From Plecoglossus altivelis (taxonomy: Eukaryota > Chordata > Actinopteri > Osmeriformes > Plecoglossidae), in assembly GCA_036571765.1 (NCBI GenBank), contig BROE01000022.1, positions 17,753,059 through 17,817,058 on the forward strand: 64,000 nt of DNA, written 5' to 3'. The translations under genes and the position numbers were made by a program. The notes under the pieces are model-generated. The model had not been told where the DNA came from. It did no database searches and saw only the letters and a program-made list of their open reading frames with translations. Positions 37,501-47,290 of this stretch are shown piece by piece; positions within the stretch are counted from its first letter, which is position 1, and the number at the start of each line of letters is the position of its first letter.

Positions 37501-40500
37501 CGCAGAACACTCTAGCTTCGACCCCGTGTACACAACCCGCCCCTACCGCCGCAACGCCCCTCGTGCTCTGTCCCTCCCACCCAGTCCCTCTGTCCCATGA
37601 CTTAGATTTTTGTTTCGAACTTAATAAAAGTTTGGTGGTGGTGTGGTCCGTTGAATGTCCTCGGTGTGTTTCCTGTATCGTCGCAACCCGCGGCACCCTG
37701 TAAAGTACCCCCGGTCCCGCAACGAGATCACCGTACCGTCAGCCCCCCTCCGCCACACTCAGCTCATCAGCAAACACCTAATGAGCCCACGTCAAGAAAA
37801 CAGCCCCCCCCACCCCCTGCTTCTCGCCCCCGCACGCCTCTCCGGGGGCAGAGACACGGCGCTTTACAAGGACTGATGATGCTGCAAAGACCACAATAAT
37901 GATAATTAACTTGCTGAATTTAGAAGATTATGCTGTTAATTAGTTGCAAAATAAAGATAAGTAATATAGTAGCAGATGGTTGAATAACACCCAGGAGATG
38001 TTGGGTTATTACACTGATGAGGTTTCAGTGGCAGAGATGAAATATGAATCTGACTATCTTTTCCCTCCTTCTATGGGCCCTTCCAGGAGAATAATATCTT
38101 GTTTCTGCCAGAAGAGCTTCTGGAAGGGTATTACACGATAAACTAATTTGGTAGATAGATTGGTCTGGCAAAGGTAGTTGTTAGAACAATGCGCTCCTCC
38201 TTGTTTTCCCCATGTAAATGTATTCCGTTTCACTTTGTTACGGAACCTCGACGGTTCGTTCACCTTCAGCTTGTTTATTCACTCTTTGACGGTGTTGAAC
38301 GCGGCCTTTCGATGACAGCCTGTTAGCTGCAGAGACGTAGCGATATGGACATGAGTTTTAGAGCGTGTTGGAGCTCACCAAACCTGCCATCGCATACTGT
38401 TGTTTATTTTGATGGGGGGGGGGGTTCTTTTTGGTTTTAAAAGCTGTGGTCAGAACACACGTCAGCTTGTCCTGTTTGGTCTGAGAGCGAAGTGGAGGCT
38501 GACCGGTTTGCCGTCTCGGACGGCGACGATTTCGCTTCTGCTGCCCGCTTTGCCTCGGAGCTAGTTTTCTGTGCAGTGGTGACAGATGCTGTGGGACATG
38601 GTTTAGAGCAGCTGGGCACTGGATGGGAAGAGTGTGTGTGTGGAGAGGGGGGGCGGCGTCAGCCAAAACATACCCAGGAGGCGCTCTCCCTGACAGGCAG
38701 GAATCTCCACCTCACCAGGGGAATTAAATACTGGCCATGACAGCTTCCAGAAGACAGTCCATGAAGTCTTTGTTCTGAAGTCTAATTGGCGATCATTCCT
38801 GTTAATGATACCGTGTATTAATATAATAATTTACATCTCTTGCGTACGCGATGTGTGCTGTCTTTTCTTGGAACGCTCTCCCAGAGACGTTGTGTGTTTG
38901 TTGTGTCTGTTCTCGTCAGAAGCTGAAGGCTGCCAGGAGCCAGCAGCTTCCTCAGGTAACCAGCGGAGAGGCTGGAGACGTCCAGAGCAGCGCTGTCACC
39001 CACACCTCCGCCCCTGCTCCTGCGCCCGCCCCTGTCCCGTCTCCAGCCCCGGCCCTGGCCCCGTCCCCGGCCCCCTCCCCAGCCCCCATCGCCCCTCCTG
39101 CCCCCTCAGAGGAGCCCTGTCCACAGTCCCTCCAACAGCCCGCTACCTCCACTACTGAGACGCCTGTAAGTAGCACCAGTACAATCAGAAACACCAGCAT
39201 CATCAGAAACACCACCTCCATCAGAAACACCACCTCCATCAGAAACACCAGTACTATCAGAAACACCAGTACTATCAGAAACACCAGTAATACCAGAAAC
39301 ACCAGTACTATCAGAAACACCAGTAATATCAGAAACACCAGCACCATCAGAAACATTAATACTATCAGAAACACCAGTACTATCAGAAAGACCAGTACTA
39401 TCAGAAACACCAGTACTATCAGAAACACCAGTAATATCAGAAACACCAGCACCATCAGAAACACCAGCACCATCAGAAACACCAGCATCATCAGAAACAC
39501 CAGTAATAACAGAAACACCAGCACCATCAGAAACATTAACACCATCAGAAACACCAGTACTATCAGAAACAACAGCATCATCAGAAACACCAGTCCACCC
39601 GTATCAACTGGAATACCAGCATCACCAGTAACACCACCAACCTGCCACATCATCAGAACACACTCTGACCCCCACTCTGACTTGTTGTGCTGCGTTGACC
39701 GTCCTCCTGCCTCCCCCTCGCCTCCCCTCTCGCCCCCAGGCCTCCCCTGCGCCCCCCACCCAGCACACCCCCAGCACAGGGGGCCGGCGCCGCCGGGCCA
39801 CCAGCGAGGACCCGGACGAGAAGCGGCGCAAGTTCCTGGAGCGTAACCGAGCAGCGGCGTCCCGCTGCAGGCAGAAGAGGAAGGTGTGGGTCCAGTCCCT
39901 GGAGAAGAAGGCCGAGGATCTCAACTCCATGAACGGCCAGCTGCAGGTACGCAAGAGCACCCTCACCAGGAGGACGGCTGGAGCTCTGCTGAAGCTCAGC
40001 TGGAGCTCTGCTGAAGCTCAGCTGGAGCTCTGCTGGAGCTCTGCTGGAGCTCTGCTGGAACTTAGCTGGAGCTCTGCTAGAGCTCAGCTGGAGCTTAGCT
40101 GGAGCTCTGCTGGAACTTAGCTGGAGCTCAGCTGGAGCTCAGCTGGAGCTCAGCTGAAGCTCAGCTGGAGCTCAGCTGAAGCTCAGCTGGAGCTCTGCTT
40201 AACACTCGTCTGCAGGTCACAAGGTCACAGGTTCAAATCCCCTTCTCTGCCTCTCTCTCTAAATTACATTTGATTCGAACGCAAAATTAATAAAGTGTTA
40301 TTATGACATCATCGTAGCTGCTCTGGCTGTGTCACACGGCGGCTTGGCGCCACTTCCTGTTGGCGCCTGCTTGCAGGTGTGCACGCGTGAACTCTTTGTT
40401 TCGATTTTTATGTGCGTGTGCGTGCGTGTGCGTGCGTGCGTTCCGAGTGCTCGCGTCTCCCCCACGTGCGGTGATGAAGCCATTAAAGCCGATTAAGAAG

Positions 40501-43326
40501 AACGGCACGGTGACAGCGACGGCTTGCGAGGCACCCTCCACATCGATACATCCCTGTCAATAAAGATGTATCCTCCAGATGTCAACCGCGCACAAGCGTG
40601 TCTGCGCTTCTGCCGTCGAATGGCCTCAAATCTCCCAGGGAAAGGTGTCGTTTTGAACCTTCATTTCGCAGGAAGCAATTAGGATCCGACGTTGACAAGT
40701 TCGAAACAGTTCACCTCACTGTTGTCTCAGTTGATAAGTGTGAGGTGGGGGTGTCGCATGTCTGCGTTCCAGACAATTAAATGAGATGTGGTGTTTATTT
40801 GCCCGCTGTCTTATTCATCTATGGAGGCAGAATAAGACATGAGGGGGGCAGGGGAGGGGAGGGATGCGGAGAAGGAAGAGGAGGTAGGAGGGGAAGAGGG
40901 AGGTGGGGTGGGAGAGAGAGAAGGTGGGAGGGAGGGGGGGGGGGGCAGGATGTCACTGTTTGATGGTCATCATTGTGCCTCCTCAGGGTGAACTCAATGC
41001 AGGAGGAGGGAGGGAGGGAGGGAAGGGAGGGAGCGAGAGAGAGAGACGGGAGGGGAGGGAGGAGGGAGGGAGAGGAGAGAGGAGATAAAGAGAAGGGGGG
41101 GGGGGGGAAGGGGGGGGGGGGGGGAGGTAAGGGGGGTCATTGTGGGAGAGAAGGGAGAGAGGAAGGGTGCAGATAGAGAGAGCAGGGCTGTTAACTATGA
41201 GGAACGGAACAACTCGTGGCGAAAATGGAATGTCGGAGAATGAAAGTGTTCTTTTATATTAGGGCATTCATCAGCTGTGCACTTTTTTGGGAGGGGGGAA
41301 GAGAGCCGGGCGGGGGGGGGCGGGGGTTAATAACTCCCATGCCGACACATTGGCTCAGCTGATCAGAGAAGCTTGCTCTAATGATGCACGATTACTTTAA
41401 CATCATCCTTAACTGGCTTTTTAATGAGGTGTCAGAACAGGCAGCCCATAGGTTCCCAGTGCACGGTAAAGTCCCGCTTTCACACTTTCTATTAACTCAC
41501 AAACTTAGGAAAAAAGTTCAGCTTTTCCATTCTGCTGTGGGATGAACTCCCTCAGCAGCTAAACCCATTTAGATATTTAACTGGATCTTTTCTACAGCCA
41601 TCTCGGTTTCCCACAGTTTAACTCCATGTAGTTGCTTCTAATGCACTGTAAATAATAGTCCTGTTGCAGGTGTCCCGTGTAGGAAACTATTCACATGGGC
41701 TTTGTTTCAGCCTAGCGGTTCTTAGTTGTGAAAGGAGTGCCTAGCTTGAGATAGCTAGTCCATGCAGCTTTTACAAGCACCAGATGAACATAACCACAGC
41801 CCCGCAGGATAACTGCACCTGCACTGTGTGTGAGGAAGGATAACTGTACCTGCACTGTGTGTGAGGGAAGATAACTGCACCTGCACTGTGTGTGAGGAAG
41901 GATAACTGTACCTGCACTGTGTGTGAGGGAAGATAACTGCACCTGCACTGTGTGTGAGGGAGGATAACTGCACCTGCACTGTGTGTGAGGGAGGATAACT
42001 GCACCTGCACTGTGTGTGAGGGATGATAACTGCACCTGCACTGTGTGTGAGGAAGGATAACTGTGCCTGCACTGTGTGTGAGGGAAGATAACTGCACCTG
42101 CACTGTGTGTGAGGGAGGATAACTGCACCTGCACTGTGTGTGAGGGAGGATAACTGCACCTGCACTGTGTGTGAGGGAGGATAACTGCACCTGCACTGTG
42201 TGTGAGGGAGGAGAGAGGGGAGGATGGGGGGGAGAGAACCTCTTTCGCATCGGAGGTATAGGTAACAGGAGAGGCAGAGACAGGGTGCGGGAGAGCTACA
42301 TAGTGCTGTAGCAGCTGTGTTTAAATCTGTCTCTCAACAACTCACTCCTGCCAGCGCAGGCAAGGCTAAACAGATGGATTCAAATAAATTGGCTGCTTTT
42401 AAACTAATAGATTAAGCCGTCCGCAGTCCTTTAAAGGAGAACGAGGTTTAAATCTGCAGTGCACAGGCAGCCCTAAACTGCTCTAAATCCAGTTAAAGTC
42501 ACCTTCAGGGTAATGCGGCCGTCTTTATAGCATGCAGAACCGAAAGATCCCAGGGGAGCTCTTATGACAGAGGGGAGTAAATCTCGGCTGCATCCGCAAA
42601 GTTGTGCTGACAATCGGAACAGCTCACCTCTGACAAATGGGCTGGACGGGAGCCAGTAAAGGGGCCATAATTATAGAGCAGGAACAACATAATTGAAAAA
42701 AAAAGTGCATCATGTTTCCCCCCCCCCCCTCCTCGATTTGGTTTCTCTGGTCTTTCTGCTGGAGGGCGAAAGAGCTGTCAGTGCAGGGATGGGAGAGTCG
42801 CATGGGCCTCTCCGAGAGATCTCCGGCAGAGCCACGGAGATCTTGGGAGTGGATCTTATCGCTGGTCGTAATACCGCGTGGGAGCCGTACCCGGATTCCT
42901 CTTTTCCGGAAAACGTCGCCGGGAGACGGAATGCAGATAATAAAGATGAAGATATATGACCGGGGTGGTCGGTGGGTTTGTTAGCGTGAGTTGGCAACGC
43001 CTTGGAGAGAAGGTCATGCTTAGATATGGCCTCTGCAAACACGTCCATGCTGGTGTTAATGTCAGACTCAAGATTGCAGAGCAGGCTGTAAATGTGTGTG
43101 TGCTTGACTGGAGGTGCAACCATAAGGGCGTGTGTGGGTTTGTGTGTGTGTCCTGTGTGTCCAGGGATGTGTGTGTTGTGTGTTCATGGATGCATGCATG
43201 TATGTGTGTGTGTGATGCGTGTCCAGTGATGTGTGCATGTATGAGTGTGCGATGTGTGTCCAGTAATGTGTGCATGCATGTGTGTGTGATGCGTGTCCAG
43301 GCATATGTGTGTGTGTGTATTTAAGA

Positions 43327-43357
<31 letters not shown>

Positions 43358-46300
43358 TGTCACGCACTCAGTCAGATCTCCAAAGTGAGCGTGTTATTGA
43401 GTTCTTGTCCGTCTCCCCCGGCAGAGTGAAGTCGCCCTCCTGAAGAACGAGGTGTCCCACTTGAAGCAGCTCCTTCTGGCTCATAAAGATTGCCCCGTAA
43501 CCGCCATGCAGAAGAAATCTGGCTATCACAGTGAGTAATGCGCCATTATTCTCCACCCGCTGCTGCCCGTCAAATCCGTCCTAAATGGCCGCGGTCGAAC
43601 CGCCGGCACACTCTCCACCCTGCTCGCCCTTCCCTCTTCCTGAGCAATGGAGACATTACGCTGCTCTCCCATTGAGAAACCTGGAGCCCAGCTATTTATA
43701 CTCTGCATATTCTGAGACAAGTCGGGCGCCTGTCATTTGTGTGTCTTCTGTTTAAGCCCATATTTTGCCATTTGAGATTGATTCATATTTTGTTCCTTGT
43801 CATTTTCCTCACGGGGGGTTACACCCGTCATTCAACGAACCTGACAATCAATCACCGCAAGCCGACAATTGATGTCCAAGCCCCATTTATGCGCTTTGTG
43901 CACCGTCAAAGACCAATATGAATACCCCCTGCTGGTCTGGAAGATGCAGGAATCGTTGTACCAACGCTGGTAAAAAAAAGAGGCTTGTCTCCAACAACAT
44001 GGCTCATCTCCAGAGTGAGCTTTACCTTCGTCAGAACTGACACCCACACGCTGTGGAGAAGCATCTGCAATTAAAACATCATGTCTTCAACTTATCCTTA
44101 ATGATGCCTTTAGGATCCGCCCCCAAAATCTGGGTAAACAAAACGAGCCATATGCAGCATCATATGTTCCTGTTGCCAGTCACGTGATGGAGGGATCGGC
44201 TGTTTGCTGCCGCTGCCCCTACGTTTGGGGTTCGCTCGCATTAAACGGTCGCCATTCCACATCTTCAGACATGGTGGAACCGCTTGTTCCACATCTTCAG
44301 ACATGGTGGAACCGCTTGTTCCACATCTTCAGACATGGTGGAACCGCTTGTTCCACGTCTTCAGGCATGGTGGAAGCGCTTGTTCCACGTCTTCAGACAT
44401 GGTGGAAGCGCTTGTTCCACATCTTCAGACACGGTGGAAGCGCTTGTTCCACATCTTCAGGCATGGTGGAAGCGCTTGTTCCACGTCTTCAGGCATGGTG
44501 GAACCGCTTGTTCCACGTCTTCAGGCATGGTGGAAGCGCTTGTTCCACATCTTCAGACACGGTGGAAGCGCTTGTTCCACATCTTCAGACATGGTGGAAG
44601 CGCTTGTTCCACGTCTTCAGGCATGGTGGAACCGCTTGTTCCACGTCTTCAGACATGGTGGAAGCGCTTGTTCCACATCTTCAGACACGGTGGAAGCGCT
44701 TGTTCCACATCTTCAGACATGGTGGAACCGCTTGTTCCACATCTTCAGGCATGGTGGAAGCGCTTGTTCCACGTCTTCAGACATGGTGGAACCGCTTGTT
44801 CCACATCTTCAGACATGGTGGAACCGCTTGTTCCACGTCTTCAGGCATGGTGGAAGCGCTTGTTCCACGTCTTCAGGCATGGTGGAACCGCTTGTTCCAC
44901 ATCTTCAGACACGGTGGAAGCGCTTGTTCCACATCTTCAGACACGGTGGAAGCGCTTGTTCCACGTCTTCAGGCATGGTGGAACCGCTTGTTCCACGTCT
45001 TCAGGCATGGTGGAACCGCTTGTTCCACGTCTTCAGGCATGGTGGAAGCGCTTGTTCCACATCTTCAGGCATGGTGGAAGCGCTTGTTCCACGTCTTCAG
45101 ACATGGTGGAAGCGCTTGTTCCACGTCTTCAGACATGGTGGAAGCGCCTGTTCCACGTCTTCAGGCATGGTGGAAGCGCTTGTTCATTCCCACCCAGTCT
45201 GAGATAGCACCTCAGTTCTTCCTTAATCCTCTGACCCTTTTCTTGGTCTGGTCAAACACCACTCTCTTCCTGGTGGAGGGTGTTTTGCATGTAATTGGGA
45301 AGCTCATCTTTCATCGACCCTGATGGAGAGGAAGAGAGAACAGCCTTGACATAGAGGCCTACCGATACATCGGCAAGCCGATATTATTGTCTGATATTAG
45401 GCATTTTCCAAACTCTTGGTATCGGTATATATGTGGCTGATAAATGTTTTTATCAAATGAAAACAATACACCCTTCAACCAAGTTGGCACTGCCTAGTTT
45501 GTGCACCAGAGGGCATTCGACAACGCCCCTGTTGGCAACACCAATGTTTAGAATACCACAAACCCCTACAACCAGCTGATTTAGCCAGAATCAGGCAGAG
45601 TGAACGAGTTACACATAACTGAGATCATTGGTGATGTGTGTTCATGGTAAGTTGGCAACTGTCATGAGACAAACATTGCTTGAATAACAATGGAAAGAAC
45701 GTCCACATTATTTTTGATATATGGGCTGATATATCGGAATATCAGATTTTGTAAAGAAATACATATTTGTGTATCGATATCCGCCTTGGAAATCGTTAAT
45801 CGGTCTGGCTGTAGGTAGACCAACAACATAACTCCATCAGGCCCACCCCCCCACTCCGCCCTCCATCCCTGCCCACAAGCACCTCACGTCCTCCAGCCCA
45901 GACGCTGCTAGGGGCAGGTGGGATGAAATTACCCGTCCTGCCCTCCAAACACGCCAGGACAGGCTTCCTCTTGGCAGGCCGGACCTTCCATCTGCTCGAG
46001 GCAGAATCACATCAGAGAGGGGGGGGGGGAGACACCAAGGGAACCTGCTACGCTAGGTTGCAACGCTGCTTCACACAAACCCTGCCTTCCTTCTGCCTCT
46101 GTGCTTAATGCTATTAGGGGCAATAATGTTCACTTGAACGTGGAACACAACCCCAGGCACATTTACTCTGGAGACGACCTTCAGCGAGGAGAGATGGCAG
46201 GTTTGCTTTACGGGGAGGGGGCTGGCATTAACTCGCGCTATATCGTCTGATCGACATCCACAGGATAAGGACTCGGAGAGCTCTCGAACCCAGGGTCTTT

Positions 46301-47290
46301 TAAATGTTTCTTGGTCCTGTTTCTGGATCATGTAGCTCATAAATACCAAACGCAATCATTAATTAAGTGCCATTTCGACTGACTCCGTATCATCTCCAAT
46401 ATTAATGATCACGATGATCCTTATTCCTTTACGAGTCAAAGTGTTAAAGCAAGATTTTTTGTGTGTGTGGTGGTGGGGGGGGTTTCCACCGCGATCCAAT
46501 TAATTCAATGCAACTGACTAACAGCTGCTGGCATTTCGACTCCAAATCTTGCCTTCTCTCCTGTGTGAGCATCATTAAAATCAGGTGCTGTAATCATCTG
46601 TCGCTGCAGTAGTTGGCAAGGTAACAAGACACAAATGGGGAGGCAGAGGGGCGTCTGAAACTGTGCCACATGCCACGGAAAGTACCGCACATACATGACA
46701 CGGGTTTAAAGTGACTTTGGAGAGACATAGCCTTAACATGATGGGGATTATATCACACATATGCTAGTTTGGGATAAGTTTGTTGGCTTCAAATCGCAGC
46801 AGCTGCAATATATGTGGCAAGATGTTAAAGCTACAGCTCACGATGACTCGTGCATAGTTAGTCTAGAGTACGACATAAACTACAGGATCCATTCACAGCG
46901 CCGGAATGTTCCGGAGAACGTTCTTATAGAAGCTGTCCAATTTGTGTTCTGAAGACGAGTCAGGTGCAGACAGTCAGAGCAATGAGAACGTTTAAATTAA
47001 GACATAGAAATGGAGAGGAATAGTGCTAAGAAGTTGTCCAACAGCTTGTGTATTGAGCTGCCTGTCCTTGTGTCCTCTCAGCCGCAGAGCGTGAGGACAG
47101 CTGTGAGGACATGTCCATCCCAGGAAGTCCCGAGGAGGAGGCTATCCAGCACAGCTCCATCAGCACCTCCAACGGGGTCAGCTCCTCCTCCCTGACCCCT
47201 GGAGGCCCCGCCCCCATCGCCAACGAGCAGAGCACAGCGGAGGCCGAGCCTCAAGGGGGCGGGGCTCAGTCTCAGCCCTCAGGAAGCTGA
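31574..47290 (+). CDS. atf2: Cyclic AMP-dependent transcription factor ATF-2, 11 coding exons
   Basis: Coding exons: 31574-31621, 31729-31825, 31904-32022, 33107-33250, 34230-34408, 34831-34945, 36311-36397, 38920-39165, 39740-39946, 43425-43530 and 47082-47290. All have GT-AG borders and matching phases, giving 518 residues. Residues 9-31 form a C2H2 zinc finger (C9, C14, H27, H31). DQTPTPTRF follows, with Thr51 and Thr53 matching the JNK/p38 sites Thr69/Thr71 of human ATF2. Proline- and glutamine-containing activation segments lead to a bZIP: basic region about 373-393 (RKFLERNRAAASRCRQKRK), leucine zipper about 400-438. The C-terminus ends SQPSGS, as in human. The family binds CRE/AP-1 sites as homodimers or with JUN and acts in stress signalling. 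Odd points: the start is MSDDK, so the 18 residues before it in the long human isoform are not found; an Ala/Pro-rich insertion lies at about 285-325; and the C-terminal region is shortened. Confidence 0.97.
32521..33017 (+). repeat. 30-bp minisatellite in atf2 intron, TACTAAT in each unit
   Basis: Seventeen 30-bp units of the type GTACTAATGTG + TACTAGGTAGAGACTTGCA. Thirteen carry TACTAAT and four carry CACTAAT. Degenerate TAGTAC words spread back to about 32110, suggesting where the array arose. It ends about 90 bp before the acceptor of the exon at 33107. Confidence 0.95.
33570..33890. repeat. TG/TGCG-rich microsatellite in atf2 intron
   Basis: Alternating purine-pyrimidine (TG)n with CGCGCG interruptions over more than 300 bp, a composition that favours Z-DNA. 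Cys/Val- or His/Thr-rich frames over it are artefacts. Confidence 0.9.
35690..35972. repeat. CT-rich polypyrimidine tract in atf2 intron
   Basis: A long CTCCCTCTCCTCC run with nearly complete purine/pyrimidine strand asymmetry. Confidence 0.85.
36128..36220. repeat. GT-rich repeat close to an atf2 acceptor
   Basis: GTGTGTGTGTCAAGGNGTG units occur about 90 bp upstream of the exon at 36311. Confidence 0.8.
36398..38919 (+). other. Large atf2 intron
   Basis: It holds the 12-bp array, a GC- and CpG-rich G-run segment at about 37140-37370, and unique AT-rich sequence around 37.9-38.3 kb. No independent gene was recognised. Confidence 0.6.
36772..36990. repeat. 12-bp minisatellite in atf2 intron
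   Basis: Units of GCGTGTCCCAGT / GCCTGTCCCAGT, roughly 18 copies. Confidence 0.9.
39170..39600 (+). repeat. 18/15-bp minisatellite in the intron after the Ala/Pro exon of atf2
   Basis: Units of AGAAACACCAGTACTATC with ACCATC and AATATC variants start within 15 bp of the donor. It remains free of stops in the frame of the preceding exon (Ile-Arg-Asn-Thr-Ser period). Confidence 0.93.
39972..40200 (+). repeat. GCTGGAGCTC/AGCTCAGCTG minisatellite after the bZIP exon of atf2
   Basis: Irregular 11-12 bp units of AGCTCAGCTGG and AGCTCTGCTGG. CAGCTG E-boxes recur. It starts about 25 bp after the donor of exon 39740-39946. Confidence 0.9.
40200..40300 (+). mobile_element. Possible 3' half of a tRNA-derived SINE
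   Basis: AAGGTCACAGGTTCAAATCCCC at about 40221-40242 contains a pol III B-box (GGTTCAAATCC, 40230-40240) with the preceding AAGGTCAC typical of fish SINEs, followed by a CTCTCTCTCT stretch. Upstream AGCTCAGCTGG units resemble a tRNA A-box. Confidence 0.45.
40840..41175 (+). repeat. G/A-rich tract with long G runs in atf2 intron
   Basis: GGGAGGGAGG units with homopolymer G runs around 40935-40945 and 41095-41127. Many G-tracts on one strand could form G-quadruplexes. Confidence 0.85.
41806..42216. repeat. 31-bp minisatellite, about 13 units, in atf2 intron
   Basis: Units of GATAACTGCACCTGCACTG + TGTGTGAGGGAG. Each contains CACCTG, except units with GTACCTG or GTGCCTG. The three reverse-strand frames stay open with a 31-residue period because 31 is not divisible by 3. 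Confidence 0.95.
43096..43355. repeat. GT-rich microsatellite in atf2 intron
   Basis: Imperfect GTGTGT with a GATG(T/C)GTGTCCAG(T/G) word repeated at about 40-50 bp. It ends about 70 bp before the exon at 43425. Confidence 0.85.
44255..45185. repeat. 32-bp minisatellite, 29 units, each with an inverted repeat
   Basis: Units read CATCTTCAGACATGGTGGAA + CCGCTTGTTCCA with four variable positions. GTGGAAC-CGCTT-GTTCCAC is a perfect 7-bp stem with a 5-base loop; the G variant still pairs 6 bp and contains AGCGCT. All three forward frames are open over more than 900 bp, a by-product of the unit. Confidence 0.96.
45350..45822. mobile_element. Inverted-repeat, CGAT-rich non-autonomous transposon-like element
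   Basis: The left end (CCTACCGATACATCGGCAAG) and the reverse complement of the right end (CAGACCGATTAACGATTTCC then AAGGCGGATATCGATAC) align imperfectly around ACCGAT. Interior ATATCGG / CCGATAT words recur near both ends. It encodes no protein. It resembles a degraded MITE or foldback element; the family was not identified and no clear target-site duplication was found. Confidence 0.5.

Larger units (their letters stand above)
39947..43424 (+). other. Large atf2 intron splitting the leucine zipper
   Basis: It holds the E-box-like array, the SINE-like fragment, purine-rich G-run tracts, the 31-bp array and a GT-rich tract. Unique AT-rich DNA lies between. No independent gene was recognised. 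Confidence 0.6.
43531..47081 (+). other. Last atf2 intron
   Basis: It contains the 32-bp hairpin array and the inverted-repeat element, then about 1.2 kb of unique sequence before the final exon. No independent gene was recognised. Confidence 0.6.

Noticed and set aside
37870..38055. Intronic C/D snoRNA with CTGATGA and CTGA words
   Set aside because: Box spacing is only about 40 nt and no terminal stem is visible.
44255..45185. CRISPR-like array of 32-bp repeats
   Set aside because: Units are contiguous with no unique spacers, and the genome is vertebrate.
44184..45323. Open reading frames of 307-379 residues over the 32-bp array
   Set aside because: All three forward frames are open with a 32-residue period set by the unit; the region is inside an atf2 intron and lacks any protein domain.
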